Positions 45,260-57,080 of a DNA stretch of 64,000 nt are shown one piece after another. This DNA comes from Polytrichum commune (taxonomy: Eukaryota; Streptophyta; Polytrichopsida; Polytrichales; Polytrichaceae): assembly GCA_950295325.1 (NCBI GenBank), contig OX485806.1:45255169-45319168 (forward strand). Direction: 5' to 3'. The notes under the pieces are model-generated. The model was not told the DNA's origin. It searched no databases and saw only the letters and a program-made list of their open reading frames with translations. How positions within the stretch are numbered: position 1 is the first letter of the stretch; each line of letters begins with the position of its first letter. Position numbers and translations under genes: made by a program.

Positions 45260-45993
45260 AAGCAGAATAAACAAAACATATTAGTATTCAAGGAGAAAAA
45301 AATATATATATGTATATATGTTAGTGTTTGAAAATGAAATATATATAGTTAATAATTATATATATATGGCAATTTATATATATATATATCTAAAATGTGT
45401 TAGTAGAAATTTCAGCAGAGTTTCAGTATACTTTGCTGAACAAAATCAAAACGCATCAAAACAGGGGTTAGGTAGAATTGAAAAAAAATAAAAATTTGTG
45501 TGCTGGGCATGCAGGTAAAATCAGACGGTAACAAAATCAGGTAAAATTTCGGCAAGGTTTCGGTACATTTGTGCCGAATCATAAGCATAACAAAGCAAAA
45601 CAGGGGTAAGTCAAAAGCTGGTTGCTGGGTAAAAAGTGAAAATCTGGGTGCAGGAGAGAATCCTGGTAAAAATTTGGCAGAGTAACAGTAAAATTTAAAA
45701 TTTATGTGTGAAGCATAACCTTCCTATGTGAATTTTCTAAAGAAAATTGGGAAGCATAACGATTGAGGAATGTGGATTGACAGAATTTCAAAAGAGTATG
45801 AAGTTTTTGAAGTGAAGAGTAGGGAAATTTTTTGAGTTTACACAAGGAGTATACAAAACTGATATGATAATATGGCCAGAAGATCTACCTGACCTATGTG
45901 TCTATGTGCAAATGTATGTAATTCTAAGCCTACAGAATTCTCTCAAGTGTTCACTTGGTCTCCTCACAAGAGTAGAACTATGCTATCAAATTA
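44636..45993 (-). other. Copia leader, very AT-rich, with TA microsatellite
   Basis: This is the 5' leader between the copia gag start and the Harbinger insertion. It is rich in AGTATAC/GTATACA phrases and contains a (TA)n tract at 45233-45259. Short reading frames across it are not gene-like. The leader continues on the far side of the Harbinger at 53052-53155. Confidence 0.6.
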
Positions 45994-47906
45994 GGGGGGG
46001 CCGCACCCAGGGGTCCCAGCCCGGAGACGGAGCGGTAACCGGTCAAAATGCCCTACCGGAGGCCGCAAACGCCGGGTACAAACTGGGCAGTCTATAGGGG
46101 TGCCAGAGGCATGCTTGGGGCCTGACCTTGCCGGAAAACGGAGGCTCGCACAGGCTTCGGGAGGGTTTTCAACCGGTGCCTCAAAACAACTTTAGGGGTG
46201 GTCTTGGATGACAACGCGCTCCCCGAGGACAGACTCTGTCCACCACCGCCCTATCACAGCTGACTACACCGTCCCTCTTCGCAGGCACGCCCTGTAGTGT
46301 ACGTGCTCCGCTCCAGGAGTTTGCTTCGCGAGGGGGTTTGGTTGATGACACGGCAGCGGCAAATTTTGTTGCTCGCGCGTTGTCTGGGTTTAGCGGTTGT
46401 GGTCAATGCGTTTGATTGTGGCGCATCGTGGACGCCGAGTTGCCAGCTCGTTTTGGAGATTCGTCGCGTGCTCGGGAGGGTTGTTGTCCGGTGGGGGGGT
46501 TGAGCGCGGAGGGCCGCGGGCCGCTGTGTTTCGCAATCTGCGCTTCGGACCAATCTGGTGAGTGTGCTGGTGGTTCTCTTCTGGAGTAGAGATGTGCAAA
46601 CGCTGCGCACGCTTGTGCGTCTGTGTGTTGTGATGCCGCCAGGGATGCATACAGTCATGTTGGCGTGGGTCTCGGGAAGCTTGGGTGCGGTCAGAGCGCG
46701 CTCGAAAACCTCGCGCCCAATTTCCATCTCCATTCTCCCCTTCTCTTTGCGCCTCCTTCTGTTGTGCTCTTTCCGGGGTGGTCCGAGTTCTCATTTTCCC
46801 GCGCGCGCGGGCGTGGTTGGATTGGACACAATGTGTGCGTCCTGGGGTTTAGCGTGACCGTTGTTCGTGCGTTCCTTGCTGCTGCCGAATTTTGCACTGC
46901 CCTCCTGTTGTCGCGGAGGTCGCCCTGTCTTCCCTCCGTCGACATGTCGTCCAGCCGTCGCCATATCCATCCCTTTCTCTGTCTTCAGTGTATTGGTCGT
47001 CAAAGGCTCGGGTTTTTCTGCGTTCTGCACACTCTCTCTTCCGTCTCCTGTCATGTTGTGCTGGTTCTAGTCCGTGGTTGGAACTCCTTCCTTGCATATC
47101 ATGGCCCTCCCTGGGCTCAATGGCATCATTTTTGTGTTGGTTCTGCCACAATCTTCTACCAGCCAGTGATTGATGGCACCTCCGTTCAATGTGGAGCACC
47201 CTTATATGGCCCCTCATGCGCCCCCCGCATTGCACTCCCATTAATCAGAGCATTGCACTCACATTAATCAGAGCATGGAACTCCATGCTCGCACGTTTTT
47301 TCTTGATGATGTTCTCCTATATTTGAGTGACTGTGAGTTTGGGTGCGCTTTTGTGCGGTTGCGGCCGGTTGTTGCGATGATCATGTGTCGCATTCACGGC
47401 TCCTGCGGTCTCGACGCTCCCAAATTGTTTTCCGACTGTGGTATTGGTAAGGAGCTTCGCGGTCTTTCCTCATTTCTTATATACATCTCCATGTTGTGCT
47501 CCTGCCTTTGGTGTTGGTTCGATGTTCATCATTTTTCCCTGTTCTGCGTTGTTGTGTCTTCAAATTGTATTTACAACATGGCGCCCGTCGGTGCTTTGGG
47601 TAATGTGATTGCTGGGAGGATGTGGGGGTCTGGGGAGCATGCGTCCTTGACGAAACTACAGCTGCATTGCAGGGATTGTGTTGGTTGCCTGACTGTTGTG
47701 TCTGCACTTGGCCCCCAAACATGCGATTGTTGCTTGCTACATTGGAGCCCCCTTGCTTCCAGTTGAGGATGTATGCGTACATTGAGTCTGTGGGATTTGC
47801 GGCATCAATCCATGCTGGTTGTTTTATTTGCTTGCATTTTTTTTCCAGCAGCTGCATCTCTCACTGTGGGTGCTGCGTGTGTAATGGGAAGGTGCTCTGA
47901 CCCACG
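45994..47906. other. Left non-coding part of the Harbinger element
   Basis: After the terminal repeat the sequence is GC-rich, with open frames on both strands (46254-46733, 46623-47267 and others), none recognised. It probably holds the promoter and possible first exons of the plus-strand SANT-like gene. It includes a short duplication CATTAATCAGAGCAT near 47240-47275. Confidence 0.5.
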
Positions 47907-48998
47907 ATGGAGGACATCGTCGATTTGGAGGGTGACTCGTATTTCCCCTCCACTCAACAGCCAGCCGAGGTGGAGGTCGAGCATGGACCAGGGTTCCCGG
48001 ACAACGACACGCCTTTATCCAGCAGTGCAGCAGCCAGGCGTGGCCGCGCAATGGGTGGAGCCAGTGGCAGTCGCTCGCTCCCAGGTCTTTCACAAACACA
48101 ATGTTCAGGTCCACACAAAGTGCGCGGACCCAACTGGACCGAGGCTGAGATGCTTGTCCTTATAGGGCAGAAACGTATCGAGTGGGATGGGAGGCACAAC
48201 TACAACCAACCTTCTCTGGCAAAGTTTGTCTACGGCACCATTGCGTGGAAATTGGTGTTGGCAGGGTGCATGTCTGTGGTGGGCTTCCGGGTGAGAGATG
48301 CCGACCATCTCACAAACAAGTGGGATGGACTGATAAAGGACTACAAAAAACTCAAGGATTACATAGAGGGAACAGGTTCAGCTAATTGGTGGGGGATGAA
48401 TAGAGAGCAAAAGAGAGATTTGTGTAAAACTAGGAAATTGCCTCTAGAGTTTAGTGAGTGCATGTACGCCGAAATGGAGAGCTTTGTGGGAAAACGCCAG
48501 ATTTTTGGGCATGCGGCAGACGTGGTGGACTCTGACCGCATCGGCTCGCCGCAGGCCAAGAACTTTGGCCGCACACCCCCCTCTCCACGCCCAACTATCA
48601 ATGTAGGTGCAAGCAGCCCAGCCACTAGTTCCACAACCGCACACAACAACCCCGGGGGTGGAACACCTGGAGATGATATTCCAGGTTCCACTGGCCGCAA
48701 GCGCAAGGCGGCAAGCAACGTAAATCTTGTGGATTTTGTGAAGGACTTTAACTATGAGTACCTTGCACGAGTGGAAGCACAAGAGAGGGACAAACGCTCT
48801 TGGAGGACTGAGGTAATGGCGCTTGACACGGCGCGAGAGGCCCGCATTGCAAACAAAGACGCTGAAGCTTCAAGCATGGACAACAAACTTTACGAATTGG
48901 AGGTGGAGAGGACTAGAAATTTGAGCAACATGACCACTGCATTGTTAATGTTGGCATCGTCCATGGACACCCTTACCAGGTTCATGTGTACAACCTAA
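47907..48998 (+). CDS. PIF/Harbinger SANT/Myb-like DNA-binding protein
   Basis: A 363-residue open frame starting MEDIVDLEGD. A Myb/SANT trihelix-type domain lies near residues 75-165 (NWTEAEMLVLIGQKRIEWD, LTNKWDGLIKDYKKLKDYI, and WWGMNREQKRD). It is followed by a Pro/Ser/Thr-rich linker and a C-terminal helical part rich in charged residues (LARVEAQERDKRSWRTEVMA). In this family, the second protein binds the transposase and helps bring it to the nucleus and to the element ends. The frame is intact and the stop (48996-48998) is 185 bases from the end of the convergent transposase. Confidence 0.85.
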   Translation: MEDIVDLEGDSYFPSTQQPAEVEVEHGPGFPDNDTPLSSSAAARRGRAMGGASGSRSLPGLSQTQCSGPHKVRGPNWTEAEMLVLIGQKRIEWDGRHNYNQPSLAKFVYGTIAWKLVLAGCMSVVGFRVRDADHLTNKWDGLIKDYKKLKDYIEGTGSANWWGMNREQKRDLCKTRKLPLEFSECMYAEMESFVGKRQIFGHAADVVDSDRIGSPQAKNFGRTPPSPRPTINVGASSPATSSTTAHNNPGGGTPGDDIPGSTGRKRKAASNVNLVDFVKDFNYEYLARVEAQERDKRSWRTEVMALDTAREARIANKDAEASSMDNKLYELEVERTRNLSNMTTALLMLASSMDTLTRFMCTT

Positions 48999-49183
48999 AC
49001 CCACTTCACATTTGTTTTTCATCTGCATCATGATCTTCTAGGATGTCTGCCTATGTAATCGGAGTTCTGGATGCGTACAAGGTAGTCTAGAAGGTCTTCC
49101 CTTGCCATCTTCCCTTCCAACAATGCCCTTTCCTTGCTCACAAGGCCCATTGGCCTTGGAGGGAGAAAGGCGTCCTCGCCGTC

Positions 49184-50755
49184 TCACCTAGGCAAGTCGT
49201 CCACGTCCATCAGTGGGAGGTGGCAATCCGCAAGTATTTGGTCCAATGTGCAGTCTTTGCTTGCCAATAGTATGTTGTGCAACACACAACATGTGTGTAC
49301 AACTATGGGCATGAAGTCGAGTTTCAAAGAGGACCTCCCGCCAATCTCCTTGAACCTCGCTTTCAGTATCCCAAACCCTCGTTCTACGCTCATACGGGTT
49401 GACGAGTGCTTGCGGTTGAACCACACCTCCTCGTGTGTGAGAGGCATACCCATGGGCCCCAGCTTGTATGGTGTAATGCACCAACTTAGAAGAGGGTACC
49501 CACGGTCCGCCACTATGTAGGGTGGAAATGGTAGTGCCGCAGGCCAGGTCATAGGATCGTCGTGGAATCCTCCCATGACGCCCTCCTCGACCTTCCGGTA
49601 CACTTCCGTGGACTTGAAGTGCGTGCTGTCATGCAATGAGCCGGGTGGTCCCGTGTTCACGGAAGTGAAATAGCACTTGCTGTCCACGACTCCCTGTAGC
49701 AAAATAGAGAAAGACTTGTTGCGGTTTCTGTGGTCTGCCGCCACGATACTATTGGGAGGTGCCGCAATGTAGATGTGTGTGCCGTCGATGGCCCCAATGC
49801 AATTCGGCATCCATTGTTTGGACTGGAAGGCGGCCGTCACCCTCGCCAACCTTCGCCCAACAGGCCAGGCAATTAGGTGTCCAAAATGAGAGCTTATGGC
49901 CGAACAAACTTGCCTCAAGATTCCATACACGGTGGACTTACCTAGTGCGGCTTTATCGGCCACAAGCGGTATAGATACACCATGCACGAGTTTGAACAAT
50001 GTGACAACGACCTTCTTCTCCACCCCAATAGGTTGTCTCCAATGAGTTTGTTGCCCTTGTATGAAAGGGCAAAGGTCGTGTACAAGCCTGTCGAATGTTA
50101 CCCTCCGCATTCTCAAAATGTCGTAGAACATGTCCGGTGTGTATATTTTGAATAAGGATTCTTCAAACCAGCACGTGGACCGGGGCTTCACGTACCACTT
50201 TGCATCCAAAAGTTGAATGTGCCAAGCTATGAGGTCGTGGACTTGCCTTTCGTGGGGGTGAGGTAAGACGTCTTCACCGGACTCAAACCTTTGAAATGCA
50301 ATGCTGGCATGGTCGGAGCAGGGCCCATGGTCGCCACGCCTAGCCTTTTTCCTATATGCAAGTTGGGTTCTGGTTGCCTCCATTGAGGTACTGTGCATGT
50401 GCAGCATCACCACCGCAATGTCAATGCTTGCCATTATGATGGGCACTATGGCGGCAACTTTGGCCACTGCGATTGACTGCTGGGTTGGTGAACTGTGCAG
50501 AGGCATGTTGGTTGCTGTCCCGTCGCGCGACACATCTGCGGTGCATGGAATCCTTGCAGGGACCGGAGGCGGAGACCACTCATCGCCACTGCATGCCACC
50601 GACAGGAGGGGAGACGTCGGGGATGGATGCAGAGGTGGAACTTCGCAGACAGACCGTCGTGGATACAGGGGTGGGGAGCATGAAGAACGGCGCTCCAGCT
50701 CGGAGCCGGAATGACTTGCATCGGTGTATCTCGGGCGTGCAGCCTTCATGACCAA
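49184..50755 (-). CDS. PIF/Harbinger DDE transposase (HARBI1-like)
   Basis: A 523-residue intact frame starting MVMKAARPRYTD. The N-terminal part is Ser/Pro-rich, then a helix-turn-helix region (MRRVTFDRLVHDLCPFI, VEKKVVVTLFKLVHG, LGKSTVYGILRQVC). The DDE endonuclease follows with GAIDGTHIYIAAPPN (first aspartate), VNTGPPGSLHDST (second acidic block), YIVADRGYPLLSWCITPYK and SVERGFGILKARFKEIGG (final glutamate). These are the HARBI1-family blocks. It would cut at the element ends and at TTA/TAA targets. A stop at 49184 ends the frame. No stops interrupt the catalytic core, so activity is possible. Confidence 0.88.
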   Translation of the reverse strand: MVMKAARPRYTDASHSGSELERRSSCSPPLYPRRSVCEVPPLHPSPTSPLLSVACSGDEWSPPPVPARIPCTADVSRDGTATNMPLHSSPTQQSIAVAKVAAIVPIIMASIDIAVVMLHMHSTSMEATRTQLAYRKKARRGDHGPCSDHASIAFQRFESGEDVLPHPHERQVHDLIAWHIQLLDAKWYVKPRSTCWFEESLFKIYTPDMFYDILRMRRVTFDRLVHDLCPFIQGQQTHWRQPIGVEKKVVVTLFKLVHGVSIPLVADKAALGKSTVYGILRQVCSAISSHFGHLIAWPVGRRLARVTAAFQSKQWMPNCIGAIDGTHIYIAAPPNSIVAADHRNRNKSFSILLQGVVDSKCYFTSVNTGPPGSLHDSTHFKSTEVYRKVEEGVMGGFHDDPMTWPAALPFPPYIVADRGYPLLSWCITPYKLGPMGMPLTHEEVWFNRKHSSTRMSVERGFGILKARFKEIGGRSSLKLDFMPIVVHTCCVLHNILLASKDCTLDQILADCHLPLMDVDDLPR

Positions 50756-51697
50756 AATCCTTAGTTAGAATTGCTCATTAGTTAGTGCAGTCACGTTAGG
50801 CCCAAGGTCACGCACTCAGCAGGAGCGGTGGCGATGGCGGCGACATTTTCATAGAATGTAGGTGTGCAAATGGATAGAATAACATTAGCAAGTGCGGAGA
50901 CCCATGTCAATCCCGCATTTTGGTGACACTGATTGTAACACTCACACGGCATAAAATTTTAATCTCAATTTCTGCACCAATGTGTGTTTCTATGTTTGTT
51001 TCTGCACCAATTGGTTATGTGGTTGTGTGCTGATAACATGAGCCTGTCCTGAATAACGGCGAAATAGCCGCAGGCGATGCAAAATGACATGCCCACTCTC
51101 TGCGATTTGTTTGTTCTTGATGCACTCCCCTCAAAGCAATCGAAACATTTCCCACAATCGTGCACGCAACTGAACGGAAGACCCATGCTGCTGCGTCATT
51201 CCGAAAGTGGCGGAATTGGGTTCAAGCATTTCCACATGGACGAGGACACTCAAATGGATGGGATAGATGCGGAGATGTCGCACAAACTTTGAGTGGCAGA
51301 TGGCAGATGGCACCCAAATGGAACGGCAAGTGAAGAATGCGTCGACATGCCAAAATCAAAGGAAAGCACTGCCCCGCACCAAACTGGATGTGGGAGGCGG
51401 ACAGACAAGGCAGCAAACATGCAGGTTGGCGGTGGGAAAACAAACTCAAACAAATTGCAGGAGAAATGAGGAGCACAGAGATTCCGAATGCACACGCCAA
51501 CAGGGGGAGGGGCACAATTGACACCGAAATCAATGGGCGGCAAAACACAGGGGAATAGAATTTCACAATGAAACCACTGGAGCATAGGCCAGTGTGATGA
51601 CAAGAATAATGCGGTGCCCAAAGGCACCACAAGTGTTTTGCGATAGACCACGAAAACTGAACTTCTAAAACTTGATGCACCTGTGGCTGCAGTGTTT

Positions 51698-51951
51698 GAA
51701 ATGCGGAGCCAATTGCTGCAAGCTTGGTCCTAATGGCCTCAAATGGGCTAACTAGTGCAGACATCTGCACCCGGGGAGGCACAATTCGCATCCCAGCGTC
51801 GTCGTCATGGAGCATTAGTAACAGAGAGCGTCCGAGGTCGTGCGTTGCCAAATCAGCCTCGGAGTCGAAACGGAGCATGAGCTCCCATAGGTTGCTGCAG
51901 TCCTCTTGTAGCTCCCACTTGCAGTACATTTTGATTAGGGGAAAAAGCTGC
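51698..51951 (-). CDS. Possible exon of a further Harbinger-borne gene
   Basis: Minus-strand open segment beginning after a good acceptor (CACTTGCGTGCAG) and ending at CCACAG|GTGCATC. It encodes LFPLIKMYCKWELQEDC, WELMLRFDSEADLATHD and SPFEAIRTKLAAIGSAFQTLQPQ. The composition is coding-like and bounded by splice signals, but no family is recognised. It lies upstream of the transposase and could be a 5' exon of it, or a captured gene fragment. Confidence 0.35.
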
Positions 51952-53051
51952 ACGCAAGTGGCACACACCGCACGATGGGAAGGGAGGCATGCTAGATCTA
52001 AGCGGCGCCACACAAGTTGTCCTGCACGGACACGAACAGAAAGAAACCTCAACCACCCACTTGCGATGGACCGAACACAATCCAGCAACGAAAAGAACAT
52101 AAACAAAGCGGGAACAGACAAGTTGTGCAGGAGAGTGACGAACCCAACTTGGAGTCTCTGAACTCGGATTCATGGGCCACCGAATGCGAGTAGTATGCGA
52201 AGCACAAGAGTTTGTACCCCTCCCAGAAATCCTCAACTCTGAAACGACACCGCCAAAAATCAAAATAACACAGCATGCATGCATTTGGTCAATCTCCCCA
52301 AATGCAAACACGTCAACGCTGCAGCGACACAAACAAAGATGTTTCACCGTGGCAGGAAGCAAATGCAGAACCGGGCACAGAACACCACATTACAGGCGCC
52401 AGTGCTTATCGTCGAACACCTAAACGCAGACAGACATTGCGAATGGAGGGAACTTCTAGGTTTGCTGCACCCGGGACGGCGATACAGAGACAATGCCGTT
52501 GCAGGTTGAACCCTACATCCCAACTCTGAGGACAGGAGGGATCGACATCGCCTGGCTATGGAGGAGAACGCGCGACGGCAAAAATTAAGCATTAAAACCC
52601 CCATCAAACACAAAAACATTGGCAGAGTGCAACACACATTGACAGCTCAAATGTTGCCGCACATTGGCGGTCCACTCAAGCAAACACGAAGGATGCGAGT
52701 ATTGTTCGTCACCCAAAATGCAGCGCCCGCAGCTCGCTGTCGATCGTTGTTCCCGCCTCCATCTGCAGCTCATGCGATTCCTCAATCGCCCGCTTTCGGT
52801 CGTGCGTGCGCGAAGCGTGGCAGGCTCGAAAACCGTCCTAGTGCGCGGTGCCGCTACCACTCCTACCAGGGGGACCGACAGAAAAGTGGTCGATGAAGTC
52901 TGTCGTCCCCGGCCCCAGAACCGCCCACTGTGGCCTCCGGCCTGGCACCCACACAATGCCAGAGCTAGCCCCTCCTACCCGGTGCGGAGTGTCCGAGTAG
53001 GCCTTCACCCGTGCCGGACCCGGTCCAACACCCCCTGGTGCGGCCGGGCCC
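51952..53051. other. Right non-coding part of the Harbinger element
   Basis: No recognised gene; several overlapping short frames. The last ~60 bases are GC-rich and form the terminal inverted repeat. Confidence 0.5.
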
Positions 53052-53136
53052 TTAGTATGCCGAAATCTATCCTACCGCAAGCAGTTGTGTGTACGAAAAA
53101 TGTGGAAGAAAAATGTATCAGAAAATGGTAAGGCCA

Positions 53137-53155
53137 GGATCAAGTGCTGATAACG
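53137..53155 (-). promoter_or_regulatory. Copia primer-binding-site position
   Basis: Reading away from the 5' LTR on the coding strand, CGTTATCAGCACTTGATC follows the LTR end directly. The TATCAG core recalls Met-tRNA-type primer sites (TGGTATCAGAGC), but the match is partial, so this is a positional call. Confidence 0.4.
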
Positions 53156-53606
53156 TGTTGTGAGAGAATAAAGATGGTATTTTGGACAGTATAAAGGTGC
53201 AATTCTCTTGAGCTACCTGATACGGTAGAAGAAGGATTTATAAGTATTAAAATAATAAAATATTAGTAAGTGCCACTTGTCACCATCTGAAGCACCCACG
53301 TGTTGGCCATACCTACACCGGTTGAGGTCCATGTTTATACCCCCGGGATAACCGGGGTTTGACTGCACTAAATTAACTTAACTCCCTAATACCCTCGGGA
53401 TACCCGGTTTATAATCTGTAGTATTAAAGCCTCAATCTGCATATGCCCGGGTTAAGTCCCGGGTGACTATTAAACTATATACCCTGGGTCCAGGGTATCC
53501 ACCTTAAGCCTCAAATGGCTTTCTACCCTAAGCCTCAAATGGCTTTTACACCCTAAGCCTCATATGGTTAATACATCAGATTGTCTTTAATTCTAATTCT
53601 CTAACA
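53156..53606 (-). repeat. Copia 5' LTR, intact (451 bp)
   Basis: Starts TGTTGTGAGAGAAT and ends ATTCTCTAACA on the plus strand. This is the intact reference for the split 3' LTR. Differences between the two copies number a few tens over 451 bases, so the element is old but still alignable throughout. Confidence 0.92.
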
Positions 53607-53879
53607 AGCCCGTTCTCGCCCACTTTGAAAAATTTCATCATACTCTTGGTGTTTCATTTGTTATCCTCGTGCTTGTTTTTTTTGTGGTTATAATTTTTTG
53701 GCCTTGGTTGTTCGACATGGTTGTTTGCACTTCCATTGTTCGATGAAGGTAGTAGAGTTTTGGGTGAGGGTTTGCATGATTAAGTATCTCGGTGATGTAA
53801 TGGATTAATTGGGAATCCAAATATTGAGGATAATAAAAAATTGTAGTGATGGATGTCCAAGACTAAGAAACATGGATGA

Positions 53880-54515
53880 AGAAAAATCAATGGATGCAGG
53901 ACTTTCAAAAAAAATGGTGAGGTTGTTTTTTGTTTGCTAAGAAAACGAGCCATCTTTGGCAGGCTTGTGTTTATACTTACAAAGAGGATGCCAATGAAGA
54001 TCATGTGGAAACATGGTTTGAGTTCAAGGAGTCCTTCTTGAATTCATTTTTAATGTGTGATCATATTTATATTATGATAGAGCACCAAAAAGACTTTAGA
54101 CAAGGTGCATTGTTAGTTCAAAAATACAAAGATAGATTCAACAAGTTGGTCAAATATATCCCACACTTGTATGACAAAGATAAACAAATATTCTCTAGTA
54201 CATGTTTCCAAAGTTCAATCAAAGATGATGTTAAGGTTCTAATAGCCTTATACACTTGAAAAAACCTTTAGCACGGCCTTAACATTTGAGGCGAAGAATG
54301 TTGAGTTAACTAAAGAGAAAGAATAATCTTTTGACATCCTTTGTAAGGATTGGAGCAATGGCAAGAAGATTGTGATCAAAGGTTTTCTATTCGGAAGGAC
54401 AAAACAACAACCAACTAAGCGGTAAACTTGACTACAAAGACCAAGCATAACAACAAAATAAAGGTTTGTGCTACAACTATCATGAATCAAAACATTTTGC
54501 CAAGGATCATTTGAA
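53880..54515 (+). pseudogene. Decayed Ty3-type gag with degenerate zinc knuckle
   Basis: One open block (53930-54259) contains ETWFEFKESFLNSFLM and GALLVQKYKDRFNKLVKYIP, typical of the retrotransposon Gag core. The following frames are broken, but at 54464-54515 the phrase CYNYHESKHFAKDH is a zinc knuckle in which two ligands are changed (second C to Y, last C to H). No pol is recognised downstream. It is unrelated to the gypsy element above, because it lies outside the copia target duplication. Confidence 0.6.
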
Positions 54516-57080
54516 ACCAACTAACAATATTAAATGCAATTAAAAAGACATGTGTATTCAATTAATGTTTCATTATAGATTTTTTAAATTTCAATGCAAG
54601 TTTTATTATGTAAATGTAATTGCTAGAAGTTGAAAACCGTGAAAAAACAAATCATATACCACCCACATACCTTACATAACCTAAGGTGAAGTGGGGTATA
54701 CAAAAAAATAACCAATTGGGACCCAATAGGTTGGTGGTTATTGCTACAACAAAAAGGGCATGGGGTCTCACCCAACCATCCCAAACCGAAATTTATTTCC
54801 AGTCTCTCCCCCTCGCCCTTTTCCACCTCTGCAAATTGTTTCTCTACTATGCCGCTTGAGAGAGTGCGAATTTCAAATAGCAAATGTGAAAGAATAGAGG
54901 GAGATTGTAAGAGGATGCGAGAAAAGAAAGGGAATAGAGAGCAAAACATATTGAGGAGAAACTAAAATATGGTGTGAACATAAAGTGGGAGAGAACAAAA
55001 TTTGAGGTTTGGAAAAGAGGTTTGAAAAAAAAAGATATGATAAAGAGGGGTTTGAGGTTCATTCTTTGAGGTTTAAAGGTTTGAAAGAGATAAATTAATA
55101 GAGCTTGAGCTTGATAGGTTAAATAGAGCCAGAATTTGATTTTTGATTTTTTTATTCTTTTTGAAACTAAAAGTCATACAAATAGATTTGACATCCTAAA
55201 AAGGTAAAATGCTTGAATATATTGTAGTGTTCATTATCATTGTTGCCAAAATATGGTAAATTTTCACTCCACACAAGCTTATGTAGTGTTAATAATAAAC
55301 CATAAGGAATTGCGTAGAGGGTTTACACTATATTCCAAGTCGCCCTTAGTCATCTCAAAGAACTTGGTCCATGTCCTTAATGAGTTTTTGGACCTTGATT
55401 CCACATGGAAGATGCACTTATTGAAATTGTGTCATAAAACAATGTTTCTACATGAAACAAAGTATGGCATGAAGAATAAATTTTTTTGTTTGAAAATTTT
55501 GTGCAAAAAATATGAATGAATTTCAGCAAGCATTTTCAAAAAGGTGAGGAGGTTTGATAAAAAAAATTGTGTTATGAACAAATTTTTGGAGTTTGATTCT
55601 ACTAGGAAGAAAATGTGTTCTATAGTTGAGTTATATTTTAAAAACCTAGACAATTCAACATAGTATCACCTCCAACAAATAAAACCTCAATTTGAAGTTG
55701 TTATACCAAATAGTTGGACAAATACATACAATAGGACTATTGGGGCCCGACTTCATATCTTAGGTTTACATTTTTCACATGGATTCAAGACACCTCATGA
55801 GAATGATTTATATTGAACGTATTGCTAATGCAATTTATAATGTGAACACCTTATACCTATTGATTGGGTATTTGTGAAGAAGCTGACACTATAAAAAATC
55901 ATTAGGAAAATTTATAATTTATAATTTTGTTATTTTGGAATGTCGGACCAATTTTTGGCACTTTGAATAATTATATGACACAATTTTGCTAGACCAGCTA
56001 TCAACCTATGGAAATATAATTAAGTTCATATGTTTAGATTATGATATTGAGTTTTATTTTTGTTGGGTGCATGTTTTGAATTTTTTGATAGGGCTTTTGA
56101 ACTGCAAGTTGGAAGAGGCCATTGTTGAGGGTTTATTGCCTAAGTTGGGTGTGATGAATTGGGGGAATGTTCTCAAGTGTGTAGAGTATGTCAAGAAATG
56201 GCATTGTGATTTGTAGGCCAAGGTTTTTATTCCATTATTAAAGGAATATATACCTTTTACATAATCCACAAATTTGTTGAGTTGTTTGGATGGAAAATAT
56301 GTTGTTAGGTTTGTGATATGCATATTTGTTTTGAGTCCAACATGTTGTCATATTGTATTCATTTAATTTATGTAATTGTTATATTTTCTTGTTAAGTTAT
56401 TTTTTAGTTATTTTTGAGGCACCTTATTTGATGGTGGATTCTTTACACAATGTACAAACTAACATGATTGTAAGATGATTTTATTAGAAGCATTAACATA
56501 CATGGTATACTTAGTGGAGAGGTATCTATTTTTTTTAAGTATGAACATTTAAAAAATGTATTAATCTTTTTGAAGAAGAGGTTAATGTACAAAAAGGGTT
56601 GTAGGATTTAGAAAAAAAATTGATATTAAATGTAATAATTTCAAGTAATTCATGTTTTGATACATTGTTGTCATATGGTCAATGTCCCCAATAATTACCG
56701 TATATGCTCTATATCACACATCTCATTTAAGTTTCCAAAGAAGAGTCCATCTCCCCAAAGGTACCATGTAAAGGGTTGCATTCCCAAAAGGCAAATTTTT
56801 ATTTCATTTTTCAATTTTCGGGTTGAGTAGTCAAACAACATTTGCATATTCTATATGTTTTTATTATCATTATGGACTCATGACATGGTGGATTTCTACC
56901 CATGGTTTAGTGAATGTTCAACAAAGTTTTGTTTACAAAAAGTGTAGGGAAAACCAAACAAAGAGACAAAACCGATTAGGTGAGGTTGGAAAAAAAAGGA
57001 AAATAATGAAAATAAAAAGATGCTACACCATTGCCATTGGCACATCCTATAGGTCCTTCAACATGTAGGATTTAAATACA

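Larger units (their letters stand above)
45994..53051. mobile_element. PIF/Harbinger transposon, 7.06 kb, TTA duplication
   Basis: Flanked by TTA at 45991-45993 and 53052-53054, the 3-base target of PIF/Harbinger. The ends are imperfect inverted repeats: GGGGGGGCCGCACCCAGGGG on the left, and GGGCCCGGCCGCACCAGGGG as the reverse complement of the right end. It encodes a SANT/Myb-like protein (plus strand) and a DDE transposase (minus strand), the usual two-protein set, arranged tail to tail. Both frames are open, so this is the youngest-looking and possibly still capable element of the window. It lies in the leader of the copia element, which therefore predates it. Confidence 0.9.
29795..53606 (-). 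mobile_element. Ty1/copia retrotransposon, with nested gypsy and Harbinger
   Basis: The ends are TGTTATGAGAGAAT at 29795 and ATTCTCTAACA at 53606; on the coding strand the LTR starts TGTTAGAGAAT and ends ATTCTCTCACAACA. AGCCT (29790-29794) and AGCCC (53607-53611) form a 5-base target duplication with one mismatch. Coding runs on the minus strand (gag near 44.6 kb to RNase H near 40.5 kb). The 3' LTR is split by the Ty3/gypsy element at 29952-39781. The leader is split by the PIF/Harbinger element at 45994-53051. Without these, the copia element is about 6.9 kb. Confidence 0.9.

Noticed and set aside
44980-45291. Tyr/Ile-rich open frame in the copia leader
   Set aside because: It follows from the TA microsatellite and AT-rich composition.
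46254-47766. Overlapping open frames in the left part of the Harbinger element
   Set aside because: GC-rich sequence gives frames on both strands; none shows a domain or splice support.
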